From contig JBJHCH010000045.1 of NCBI GenBank assembly GCA_050485905.1, positions 1 to 24,808 of the forward strand: a stretch of 24,808 nucleotides of DNA, read 5' to 3'. This document shows, in pieces, positions 1-7,223 of the stretch. A model generated the notes under the pieces. It was not told the DNA's origin, searched no databases, and saw only the letters and a list, made by a program, of their open reading frames with translations. The translations under genes were made by a program, and so were the position numbers. The stretch is from JAWLCA01 sp050485905 (GTDB lineage Bacteria > Pseudomonadota > Alphaproteobacteria > Rhodobacterales > Rhodobacteraceae). The stretch's first letter is position 1. The number at the start of each line of letters is the position of its first letter.

Positions 1-89
1 TGGTCGCGCCATTGGGCGCTGCCGCCAAGATAGCCATGGACCAGCACCAGCGGCCGTCCCGTCCCCGCACGAAGGAAGGGCAGGTCCAC
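1..89 (-). CDS. alpha/beta hydrolase, N-terminal fragment cut by the window edge
   Basis: Reading leftward from a GTG at 89, 29 codons are open to the window edge. They encode a short beta-strand lead-in and then an LVLVHGYLGG segment, the HG oxyanion-hole region typical of alpha/beta-hydrolase-fold enzymes. The start lies 2 bp past the dctM stop, with a weak GCAGG upstream inside dctM, so it probably ends the TRAP operon by translational coupling. The nucleophile and the rest of the catalytic triad lie outside the window, so the substrate cannot be judged. A GTG start is inferred because no ATG lies in this frame nearby. Confidence 0.6.
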   Translation of the reverse strand, partial: MDLPFLRAGTGRPLVLVHGYLGGSAQWRD

Positions 90-91
90 GT

Positions 92-1393
92 TCAGCGAAC
101 CTGCTGCGGCAGCCAGAGAGCGGCCTGGGGAAAGGCGATCATCAGCCCGACCAGCAGGACCAGCGCCGCGATGAAGGGCAGGCTTCCGACGATAACGTCG
201 CCGACCGAAACCTTGCCCCGGCTTATGCCCTGGATGACATAGAGGTTCAGGCCGACCGGTGGCGTCAGCACGGCGATCTCCATGGTGATCGTGTAGATGA
301 TGCCGAACCAGATCAGATCGAAGCCGGCAGCGGCGATCAGCGGCACGATGACGGGCAGGGTGATGAAGGTCATCGACACCGGCTCCAGGAACATCCCCAG
401 CGCGATGTAGAACAGGATGACCATCGCCAGCACCATGTAGGGCGCAAGCTCGTAGGACACGAACAGCGTGGTGAACTGCTGCGGCACACGGTAATAGTTC
501 AGCACGAAGCCGAACAGCACCCCCGCCGAAAGCAACAGGCCGAGATAGCCCATCGTCCGCATCGTGGACATCAGCGCCCCGACGAACCCCGCCCAGCGCA
601 GCCCGCCGACCCCGACAGCCAGCGCGACCGTGACCAGCGCTGCCACCGCGGCGGCCTCGGTGGGCGTTGCGATGCCACCGTAGATCGCCAGCGTGATGAC
701 CGCCCCGATCACCACGACCGGGCCGACCGAGATGGCGATCTGGATCAACCGCATCCGTGGCCCCCTGTCACGATCCGGGACGTCCTGCGGCCGCAACAGC
801 GCCCAGACCACCACAACGATCACGAAAAGCGTCGCAAGGATCAGCCCCGGCACGACCCCGGCCATGAACAGCTGGCCGATGGATTGATCGGTGACGATGC
901 CGTAAAACAGAAGGATCAGGCTTGGCGGCAGCAGCACGCTCAACGTGCCGCCGGCGGCGAGCACACCGCTGGCGAGCTGCCGCCCGTAGCCAAGCCGCAG
1001 CATCTCGGGCAGCGCGACACCGCCGATCGTCAGCGAACCCACCATCGACGATCCGCAGACCGCCCCGAACCCAGCGCAGGCCCCGATCGAGCCGTATGCC
1101 GCCGAGCCGCGCAGCCGGACGCCGCGATGCATGAACTCATATAGGTTGGCACCGATGTTCGAGCGGCTGATCAACTCTCCCAGAAAGACGAACAGCGGCA
1201 CCGCCAGCAGGATATAGTTGATCCACACCCCCCACAGCTTGAGTTGCGTCGAGACCAGCGAGGTGTTGAAGGTCTGGATCTGCCACAGAAAGGGCAGCGA
1301 GGCCGCCGCCAAGGCGAATGGGATCGGCAGGCCGATCGCAATCAGTACGATCAGCAGACCCATCAGTCCGAGCGCAACCTCATACCATTCCAT
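92..1393 (-). CDS. dctM: TRAP transporter large permease subunit (DctM-like)
   Basis: This 433-aa, highly hydrophobic protein has the length and repeated membrane segments of the DctM large subunit, which carries the sodium-coupled translocation path of tripartite ATP-independent periplasmic transporters. Family-like stretches include the GACAGFGAVCGSSMVGS region (about residues 105-121), the glycine/leucine-rich LAAGGTLSVLLPPS segment, and ATPTEAAAVAALVTVA around residue 240. The chosen ATG at 1393 gives the usual MEWYEVALGL-like N-terminus. The longer open frame from 1453 adds a basic, non-hydrophobic extension that overlaps dctQ and is unlikely. The gene overlaps the dctQ stop by 14 bp, as expected for coupled membrane subunits. 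Its partners are the small permease and binding protein just upstream. The substrate is not evident from this subunit. Confidence 0.93.
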   Translation of the reverse strand: MEWYEVALGLMGLLIVLIAIGLPIPFALAAASLPFLWQIQTFNTSLVSTQLKLWGVWINYILLAVPLFVFLGELISRSNIGANLYEFMHRGVRLRGSAAYGSIGACAGFGAVCGSSMVGSLTIGGVALPEMLRLGYGRQLASGVLAAGGTLSVLLPPSLILLFYGIVTDQSIGQLFMAGVVPGLILATLFVIVVVVWALLRPQDVPDRDRGPRMRLIQIAISVGPVVVIGAVITLAIYGGIATPTEAAAVAALVTVALAVGVGGLRWAGFVGALMSTMRTMGYLGLLLSAGVLFGFVLNYYRVPQQFTTLFVSYELAPYMVLAMVILFYIALGMFLEPVSMTFITLPVIVPLIAAAGFDLIWFGIIYTITMEIAVLTPPVGLNLYVIQGISRGKVSVGDVIVGSLPFIAALVLLVGLMIAFPQAALWLPQQVR

Positions 1394-1904
1394 CGCGCGG
1401 CTCCGTTTCAGATGCCGGGCGCAGCGCGATCTGCAGCAACCGCAGCGCGGCATAGATGGTGAAGATCGTCAGGGCCGTCGCCCCCACCCCCCAGAAAAGG
1501 TATCTTGGCCACTGGAGAATCTCGGTCGAGGAGCCGGAATTGTAGGCGCGGATCGTGGCACTGACCGTCGTGATCGAAAGGAACACGCCGATCAGCAGCA
1601 TGATCGCGCCGTTGAACAGCGCGACCAGCTTTTGCATCGTGGGGTTCATGCGGTCGGTAAGCAGCGTTACGCGCGGGTAGGAATCCTCGCGCATGGCATA
1701 GGCCAGCCCGACCAGCGCCACCGGAAACAGCAGCAGCGCCGTCGCCTCGGTCACCATCCGGTCGGGGCTGCCCATCGCATAACGCATGAACACGCCGTAG
1801 CTGATCCACAACATCTGGACGACCACGATAAGGCCGCCGAGCGCGGCCAGGGCCACAACCAGCATCTCGACAGCCTTGGTCACACGGTCAACTTGCTTGC
1901 GCAT
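1380..1904 (-). CDS. dctQ: TRAP transporter small permease subunit (DctQ-like)
   Basis: A 174-aa protein with about four hydrophobic segments (roughly residues 12-35, 50-70, 88-112 and 128-155), matching the size and layout of DctQ small subunits, which pair with DctM in the inner membrane. The start at 1904 follows an AGAGGC-like ribosome binding site. The gene lies 58 bp after the binding-protein gene and overlaps dctM by 14 bp. Sequence conservation in this family is low, so the call rests on size, membrane pattern and its position between dctP and dctM. The C-terminal tail is short and charged. Confidence 0.9.
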   Translation of the reverse strand: MRKQVDRVTKAVEMLVVALAALGGLIVVVQMLWISYGVFMRYAMGSPDRMVTEATALLLFPVALVGLAYAMREDSYPRVTLLTDRMNPTMQKLVALFNGAIMLLIGVFLSITTVSATIRAYNSGSSTEILQWPRYLFWGVGATALTIFTIYAALRLLQIALRPASETEPRDGMV

Positions 1905-1962
1905 GAGTGCCTCTGACGCTGGTTGTGGTTGCCTGCCGCTCCTGCCTTGCTAGCGTCGCGGT

Positions 1963-2946
1963 TTACAGTCCGTGCCGGGCAAACAATGCGCGGATCTGCC
2001 CCGCCAGTTCCGGACCGCAGGCAGCATCGACCTCTTCGGCCCACTTCGGCGCGATCTCGGCGATCAGCGCGTTGCGATCAGCGCGCGAGATCGACACCGC
2101 CGCTCCGCCGCCCTTCATCACCGCGTTGCCGACCTGGGCATCGATCCAATCCTCGTAGAGCGGCTGAAGCCACGCCTCGGTCTCGCTCCCGGCCTCCAGA
2201 AGCGCGGCGCGATCTTCCTCGGACAGGCTGTTGAAGCGATCAAGGTTCATCATGTACTGGATGTTGCCGTAGAACAGGCTGGCATTCACCATGTAGGGCA
2301 TGACGTTCCACAACTGCCACGAACTGTAGGTGGCCACGCCCATGTTGATCCCGTTGACCACGCCGCGCTCAGCCGACTGGAACACCTCTCCCGGCGCGAT
2401 AAAGACGGGCTGGCCGCCCCAGGACTCGATCATCAGGCTGACCAACGGGCCGATGGACCGGACCAGCTTTCCCTCGAGATTGTCGAGCCTGTCAACCGGC
2501 CCCTGAAACCACCATTCCTGATCGTAGGAGTAGTTGGAGTTGATCACCGGGATCAGGCCCACCGCTGCGGCTTCCGGTGCGATCAGTTCCGCATAGGCCG
2601 CGTCGAGCCCGATCTGGTCGGAAAGGTCGATCGCCGCCGGATAGAGCGACGTCACCCGATAGCATGGGAGCCGCGCATCCGCCGAAATCCAGCTGATGTC
2701 CGAAACGCCGCCCTGGATGGCATCGATGCCGTCCGACCACGAATGCAGTGTCGAGGAGGGGAAGATCTCTACCGTGACGCGCCCTTCGGTCTTTTCCGCG
2801 ACCAGTTCGGCGAACTTGACGAAGCCCTGATAGCGGATGTCGGTCTCGTTCACATAGGTGGAAAGTCTGATCGTTTCGGCCTGCGCGGTGGTGGCGAGAA
2901 GCGCGCCGGCGAGGGAAACGGCAAGGAGCTTGTGGTGTGCTGGCAT
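1963..2946 (-). CDS. dctP: TRAP transporter substrate-binding protein (DctP-like)
   Basis: A 327-aa periplasmic binding protein. Residues 1-23 form a signal peptide (KLLAV start, hydrophobic core, TAQA cleavage site), and the mature protein opens with ETIRLSTYVNE. A family-typical segment, KFAELVAEKTEGRVTVEIFPSSTL, follows, then the central GIDAIQGGVSDISW motif and a conserved Arg region near LEGKLVRSIGPL. The length fits DctP proteins. The start has a GGAGAT ribosome binding site. It lies 39 bp downstream of the PLP enzyme gene, in the same operon, suggesting that the transported solute is the enzyme's substrate or a relative, such as an amino acid or sulfonated amino acid. That link is inference. 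Confidence 0.93.
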   Translation of the reverse strand: MPAHHKLLAVSLAGALLATTAQAETIRLSTYVNETDIRYQGFVKFAELVAEKTEGRVTVEIFPSSTLHSWSDGIDAIQGGVSDISWISADARLPCYRVTSLYPAAIDLSDQIGLDAAYAELIAPEAAAVGLIPVINSNYSYDQEWWFQGPVDRLDNLEGKLVRSIGPLVSLMIESWGGQPVFIAPGEVFQSAERGVVNGINMGVATYSSWQLWNVMPYMVNASLFYGNIQYMMNLDRFNSLSEEDRAALLEAGSETEAWLQPLYEDWIDAQVGNAVMKGGGAAVSISRADRNALIAEIAPKWAEEVDAACGPELAGQIRALFARHGL

Positions 2947-2985
2947 CGGGATCTCCGCTGTTGCAAGTCTGGTGGGACGAGCCGC

Positions 2986-3996
2986 TCAGGCGGCTTTCTG
3001 GTTCGAAAACAGGTGGCCGTAGGCGAACAGGGCCGCCGATCCGCCGGTATGCAGGAACACGACGCGTTCGCCCTTGCTGAAAGCGCCGTCGCGGACCATG
3101 GCGAGGAGCCCCGCAAAGCCCTTCCCGGAATAGACAGGGTCCAGCAGGATCCCCTCCATTCGGGCGAGCAGCAGAATGCCCTCGACCATTGCTTCGGTCG
3201 GCTGGCCATATCCGGGGCCGACCTGATCGTCATGGGCGACGACCATTTCGCGCAGCAAGGTTCCCCGCGCACCAATAAGATCGACTGTCCGCTCGGCCAG
3301 CGCATGGACATTGTCGATCTGCCGCTCGCGCGGCGCACGCACCGAGAAGCCAGTGACTGGGATTGGCGCATTCATGGCGAAAAGCCCCGCCAGCAGACCC
3401 GCCTGCGTTCCGGCGCTGCCGGTGGCATGCACGATGTGGTCGATCCTCAGCCCTGCAGCATCGGCCTGCGCAATCAGTTCCTCGGCGCAGGCCGCGTAGC
3501 CCAGCGCGCCCACCGCGTTGGAGCCGCCACCTGGGATCACGTAGGGCTTGCGCCCCTCTGAACGCAGCGTCTCGGCCAAAGCCTCGGCCTCGGCGTTCAT
3601 GTCCAGCCCCTCGGGGCGGAAATCGATGCAGCAGTCCATCATGCCGTCCAGCAGCACATTGCCGGCCGTCTCGTAGTCCGCGCCCTGATTGGTTACGCGC
3701 TGCTCAAGCAGCGCGTGACAGCCGAGGCCCGCGCGGCAGGCGGCCGCCGCTGTCTGCCGCACATGGTTTGATTGTGTGGCACCCTGGGTCACCAAAGTGT
3801 CCGCCCCCTCGGCGAGCGCGGCGGCCAGCAGGAATTCCAGCTTCCGCGTCTTGTTGCCGCCTGATGCAAGGCCCGTGCAATCGTCGCGTTTGATCCAGAT
3901 CTCCGGTCCACCCAAGGCCGCACTCAGCCGGTCGAGGCGCTCCAGCGGGGTCGGGAAATGGCCGAGCCGATATCTGGGAAACCGGGCAAGATGCAT
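2986..3996 (-). CDS. PLP-dependent D-cysteine desulfhydrase / L-cysteate sulfo-lyase family
   Basis: A 336-aa fold-type II PLP enzyme. The PLP lysine lies in GGNKTRKLEFL (about residue 48), followed by TQGATQSNHVRQTAAA, the VIPGGGSN phosphate-binding region and a late LDPVYSGKGFAGL motif; the ending HTGGSAALFAY is typical of the family. Known members release sulfide and ammonia plus pyruvate from D-cysteine, release sulfite from L-cysteate (CuyA), or deaminate ACC. The MHLARFPR start and the TQGATQSNH wording look to me closer to CuyA-type proteins than to enteric DcyD, but I cannot align them here. It heads an operon with a TRAP transporter, which suits uptake of an amino-acid-like substrate. 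An AAGGA ribosome binding site precedes the ATG at 3996. Family confidence is high; the exact substrate is uncertain. Confidence 0.88.
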   Translation of the reverse strand: MHLARFPRYRLGHFPTPLERLDRLSAALGGPEIWIKRDDCTGLASGGNKTRKLEFLLAAALAEGADTLVTQGATQSNHVRQTAAAACRAGLGCHALLEQRVTNQGADYETAGNVLLDGMMDCCIDFRPEGLDMNAEAEALAETLRSEGRKPYVIPGGGSNAVGALGYAACAEELIAQADAAGLRIDHIVHATGSAGTQAGLLAGLFAMNAPIPVTGFSVRAPRERQIDNVHALAERTVDLIGARGTLLREMVVAHDDQVGPGYGQPTEAMVEGILLLARMEGILLDPVYSGKGFAGLLAMVRDGAFSKGERVVFLHTGGSAALFAYGHLFSNQKAA

Positions 3997-4065
3997 GATC
4001 CGATCCTTATCGCTGCGTCAAAGAACGTAGAACATCGATTTTGCCCTTGATCAAATGCCAATATC

Positions 4066-4100
4066 TCACCTTAGTATGCATGAAATGCATACTAAGGTGA
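4066..4100. promoter_or_regulatory. perfect 16-bp inverted repeat in the divergent promoter, overlapping the LysR ribosome binding site
   Basis: Positions 4066-4081 and 4085-4100 are exact reverse complements separated by three bases (GAA). The dyad lies in the 108-bp gap between the PLP-enzyme operon (start 3996) and the LysR gene (start 4105), in locally AT-richer sequence. The right arm contains AAGGTGA, the Shine-Dalgarno of the LysR gene, ending 4 bp before the ATG. LysR proteins usually bind dyads containing T-N11-A in divergent promoters and repress their own genes, so this is a strong operator candidate. In RNA the same sequence would form a hairpin hiding the ribosome binding site. 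Confidence 0.8.
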
Positions 4101-4104
4101 GTCG

Positions 4105-5049
4105 ATGCGACTGGAGTGGATCGAGGATATTCTTGCGGTTGCGGAACATGGTTCGTTTCAGGCGGCCTGCCAGAAACGGAACGTGTCGCAACCTGCCTTC
4201 TCGCGGCGGATCCGCCAGATCGAACAGGCTCTTGGCGCCACCCTGTTTGACAGAACCGCACGCCCGGCGCGGCTGGCTCCGCATATCCTGGATCAACTCG
4301 ATCGCATGCGTGAGTTGTCCGCACGCATGCGCGATCTTTCTGCAGCGCTACGCAACACGGAAGGCGCCCGGCGCAGACGCATCGTGATCGCATCGCAGCA
4401 CGCCATCGCGGCGACCTCGACGCCGGAGATCATTGGCCGCTATGCCGATCTCGACATCGACACACGACTGCGATCAGCCAATCGCGACGAATGCCTTGCC
4501 CAAGTCATGACTCGTCGCGCCGACATCGCGTTGATCCACGATGTCGCCGATGCCCAGGAGATACCTGGCTCAGATTTCTTGGAAATCGTCCATATCGGTA
4601 CTGAGACTTTGATACCCGTGTACTCCAGTGAGCACTTGTCGAGCTTGAACCACTCCTACGAGCGTGGCGAATTGCCAGTCATCGCCTATCCAGCAGACGT
4701 CTTCCTCGGTCAGGTGCAGCGTCGGATCATTTTCCCCAGACTGACACGTGCTGGTCGGGTCAGGCCGCGGCTTGAAACCGCCCTCACACTTGCCGCACTG
4801 GAGTTTGCACGAACCGGCCTTGGCATCGCCTGGATCCCCGAGCATCTCTCACGCGCCGACGTCCAACTCGGTCGCCTTGTGAATCTGAGCACAACGCTCC
4901 CGGCAATCTCCATGAAACTTATTGCAGCGCGGCTCAGTGATGCAAACTCACCGATCGTGGACGACATATGGCACCGTATAGCACCAAAGATCATCCAATC
5001 AAGCCGACCGAGAACGGTATCGCCAATCTTGCCTAACCCGTCAAGTTGA
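4105..5049 (+). CDS. LysR-family transcriptional regulator
   Basis: A 314-aa protein with a typical LysR N-terminal helix-turn-helix: residues 1-60 contain DILAVAEHGSFQAAC, the recognition segment SQPAFSRRIRQIEQALGATLFDR, and then a helical linker rich in Arg and Leu. From about residue 88 a LysR substrate-binding domain follows, with the IALIHD strand and the late GLGIAWIPEHLS motif. The start is set by AAGGTGA seven bases upstream. It is divergent from the cysteine/cysteate-type enzyme and TRAP operon, so it probably controls that operon and itself through the inverted repeat just before it. The inducer is likely the transported amino acid or a metabolite, which is inference. After the stop there is no clear terminator. 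Confidence 0.93.
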   Translation: MRLEWIEDILAVAEHGSFQAACQKRNVSQPAFSRRIRQIEQALGATLFDRTARPARLAPHILDQLDRMRELSARMRDLSAALRNTEGARRRRIVIASQHAIAATSTPEIIGRYADLDIDTRLRSANRDECLAQVMTRRADIALIHDVADAQEIPGSDFLEIVHIGTETLIPVYSSEHLSSLNHSYERGELPVIAYPADVFLGQVQRRIIFPRLTRAGRVRPRLETALTLAALEFARTGLGIAWIPEHLSRADVQLGRLVNLSTTLPAISMKLIAARLSDANSPIVDDIWHRIAPKIIQSSRPRTVSPILPNPSS

Positions 5050-5553
5050 CCAGTTCTTGCCGGTTTGCCTGTCGCTCCCTCGGATGTCTGCGAGACATGT
5101 CGCGCACTATGCCGACCCAAACGGTGAAACTGCCGGAAAGGCTTCGTTCTTGTCCGCCAGAGAAAGCAGCAGTGCCGATGCGGTGTCGTCCGGTAGGCAG
5201 GGTGCCTCGATAGCGATTTAGGTGTCGGCTGCGCGCACCTTCCCACCATTGGCCTCGAGAGAAAAGTTTGCTCCTGCCGCCGCCGCGGCAGAGCCTTCCA
5301 CCACCGTCATCATTGGAACGGGACGGGAACAAGTTGAGGTCTTCAAGGCAAAGCCAGTACGGGATTGCCTTCATCAGCTTCCTTCGCCCAAGTCCGAGAA
5401 TGCCCTGCCTCCTGTGTATGTGTGATCTGGTTCATGTTTCCTGACGGGAGCAATGACGTTAACGATCTCGAAAGAAACTTGCTGGACGAGGTGTGCAACC
5501 AGTCGCAGGGGGGAGCGCGAGGGGGTGCAGGTAAACCGCGAGGATGCATGGAC
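5050..5553. other. intergenic stretch without a supported gene
   Basis: About 500 bp between the ends of the convergent LysR and KduD-like genes. Open frames here are short, Arg/Pro-rich or overlapped by others, and none resembles a family I know. A small GC-rich dyad (7-bp arms, 5274-5291) is present without a following T-run, so I do not call it a terminator. The lower coding quality and the position between two unrelated catabolic loci suggest a junction or decayed DNA, but no insertion-sequence ends could be identified. Confidence 0.6.
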
Positions 5554-6324
5554 CTATCGGCCGATCCATCCCCCGTCGACGGCCAAGACAGTGCCGTGTA
5601 TCCAGTCGGCCGCCCTGCTGGCCAGAAAAACCACGGGGCCGGCAATATCTTCGGGCGTGCCCCAACGGCCGGCGGGAGTGCGGGCAAGGAGCGCCGCGGA
5701 GCGCTCTGCATCCCGCTGCAACGCTGCAGTGTTGGCAGTCGCAACATAGCCGGGCGCGACTGCGTTCACGTTGACCCCCTGGCCTGCCCATTCGTTTGCG
5801 AGCGCGCGCACCAGATTTGCAATCGCGGCCTTGCTGGCAGCATAGCCGGGCACATCGATCCCACCCTGGAAGCTCAACACCGAGGCGATGAAGATTACCC
5901 TGCCTTGGCCACGGGCAAGCATCTGGCGGCCAAGCTCGCGGCTGAGGATGAAGGGCGCGGTCAGGTTCACTGCCATGACATCGTCCCAGTCGGCATCGCT
6001 GTGCTGTGCGGCGGGGGTGCGCCGGATGATGCCCGCGTTATTCACCAGGATGTCTATCTGATGGCGGTCTGTTTCCAGTTGCGCAATCAATGCGTGGACA
6101 GCCTCGCGCTGTCCCAGATCACACTGGTAGTGGGCGAAGTCGCGTCCGGTTTCCCGCACGCGAGCGGCAATGCTGTCGGCACCGGTCGGCACCGAACTGC
6201 TCACCCCGACAATATCGGCACCGGCCGATGCAAGAGCACGCGCAATGGCCGCCCCGATGCCGCGAGAACATCCGGTAACAAGCGCCGTGCGGCCTGCCAG
6301 TTCGAAAACGCCAGCCCCCGCCAT
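5554..6324 (-). CDS. kduD: KduD-like SDR oxidoreductase (2-keto-3-deoxygluconate 5-dehydrogenase type)
   Basis: A 256-aa classical short-chain dehydrogenase. The Rossmann motif TGCSRGIG is at 17-24, NNAG at 95-98, and the catalytic YAASK at 161-165 with Ser near 148-151. The wording NAGIIRRTPA, followed later by SFQGGI, ALANEWAGQGVNVNAVAPGY and PAGRWGTPEDIAGPVVFLAS, is that of KduD proteins, which interconvert 2-keto-3-deoxygluconate and 2,5-diketo-3-deoxygluconate with NAD(P). The start at 6324 lies 1 bp after the stop of the catalytic E2 gene, so it is co-translated as the last gene of the large minus-strand operon. KduI and KdgK partners are absent here, so the true substrate may be another 2-keto-3-deoxy acid or hydroxyketone. 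Confidence 0.82.
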   Translation of the reverse strand: MAGAGVFELAGRTALVTGCSRGIGAAIARALASAGADIVGVSSSVPTGADSIAARVRETGRDFAHYQCDLGQREAVHALIAQLETDRHQIDILVNNAGIIRRTPAAQHSDADWDDVMAVNLTAPFILSRELGRQMLARGQGRVIFIASVLSFQGGIDVPGYAASKAAIANLVRALANEWAGQGVNVNAVAPGYVATANTAALQRDAERSAALLARTPAGRWGTPEDIAGPVVFLASRAADWIHGTVLAVDGGWIGR

Positions 6325-6325
6325 C

Positions 6326-7216
6326 TCAGATCAAGAGCCGTCGAGGATCGGCAATCAACGCAGCGTAGCGTACGAGGAACCGCGCCGCATCCGCGCCATT
6401 GATAACCCGGTGGTCGTAGGACAGGTCGAGCGCCACCATCGGCACCGGGTCCCATTCCTTGCCGTTCCAGACCGGCACCAACTCGGTCCTCGTCAGGCCG
6501 AGGATTGCCACCTCCGGCGGGTTGACGATCGGCGTGAAGCCAGTGCCACCGATGCCACCCAAGTTGGAGATTGTCATCGAGGCGCCACCCATCTCGTCGG
6601 CCCGGATCTTGCGCTGCTGGGCGCGGCCGGCCAGATCGCCGATCTCTGCCGCGATCTGCCATAGCCCCTTGCGGTCGACGTCACGGATGACCGGCACCAT
6701 CAGGCCCTGCGGGCTGTCGACAGCGATGCCAATATGGACAAATTGCTTGCGGATCAACCGCTCGCCCGCCGCGTCGAGCGAAGCGTTGAACAGGGGAAAC
6801 TCCGTCAGGCATCGCGCCAGCACCTTGGCGTGAAAGGTCAGTGCGGTCAGCTTGATGCCGCGGGTCGCGCCTTCGGCCTTCAACTCGGTGCGGAACGCCT
6901 CGACAGCGCGCATGTCGGCGCGGTCGTGGTGAGTGACCTGCGGGATCATTGCGTTGGCAGCCGAGAGGTTAGCGGCTGCGACCTGCGCCATCCGCGGCAT
7001 CGGCTCCACCGTTACCGGCCCATAGCGTTCGTGATCGACATCCCAGTAGCGCGACGGCGCCTGGGTTTGACTGGCGGCCGGCGCACCACCGCCAAGGTGT
7101 CTGTCGACATCCTCGCGGGCCAACGTTTCGCGACCGGTCGCTTTGGCGATGGTTTCCAGGTCGACGCCCTTTTCCGCCGCGTAGGACCGAACGGAGGGGG
7201 CTGCGATATAGGTCAT
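6326..7216 (-). CDS. dihydrolipoyl acyltransferase (E2) catalytic subunit lacking a lipoyl domain
   Basis: A 296-aa E2 component. Residues 3-41 look like a peripheral subunit-binding domain (APSVRSYAAEKGVDL, then REDVDRHL). After a short linker, residues 60-296 form a 2-oxoacid dehydrogenase acyltransferase domain with the FNASLD segment, TISNLGGIGGTGFTPIVNPP, and the catalytic SYDHRVING motif (His269). A normal E2 begins with one to three lipoyl domains; none is present. The ATG at 7216 is chosen because it opens at the binding domain and has a TGAGGCA ribosome binding site. Upstream codons in this frame are antisense-like and overlap the ALDH gene. A separate di-lipoyl protein is encoded two genes upstream, so the E2 function appears to be divided between two polypeptides. 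Confidence 0.88.
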   Translation of the reverse strand: MTYIAAPSVRSYAAEKGVDLETIAKATGRETLAREDVDRHLGGGAPAASQTQAPSRYWDVDHERYGPVTVEPMPRMAQVAAANLSAANAMIPQVTHHDRADMRAVEAFRTELKAEGATRGIKLTALTFHAKVLARCLTEFPLFNASLDAAGERLIRKQFVHIGIAVDSPQGLMVPVIRDVDRKGLWQIAAEIGDLAGRAQQRKIRADEMGGASMTISNLGGIGGTGFTPIVNPPEVAILGLTRTELVPVWNGKEWDPVPMVALDLSYDHRVINGADAARFLVRYAALIADPRRLLI

Positions 7217-7223
7217 GGCTGCC

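Noticed and set aside
1393..1453. Longer DctM start giving 20 extra residues
   Set aside because: The extension is basic and Cys-rich, is an out-of-frame reading of dctQ, and the internal ATG matches the usual DctM N-terminus.
5274..5291. GC-rich 7-bp-arm dyad as a terminator
   Set aside because: No T-run follows on either strand and it is more than 220 bp from both gene ends.
5033..5374. 113-aa minus-strand open frame downstream of the LysR gene
   Set aside because: Arg/Ser/Gly-rich composition, no recognisable motif, overlaps the LysR 3' end and has no good ribosome binding site.
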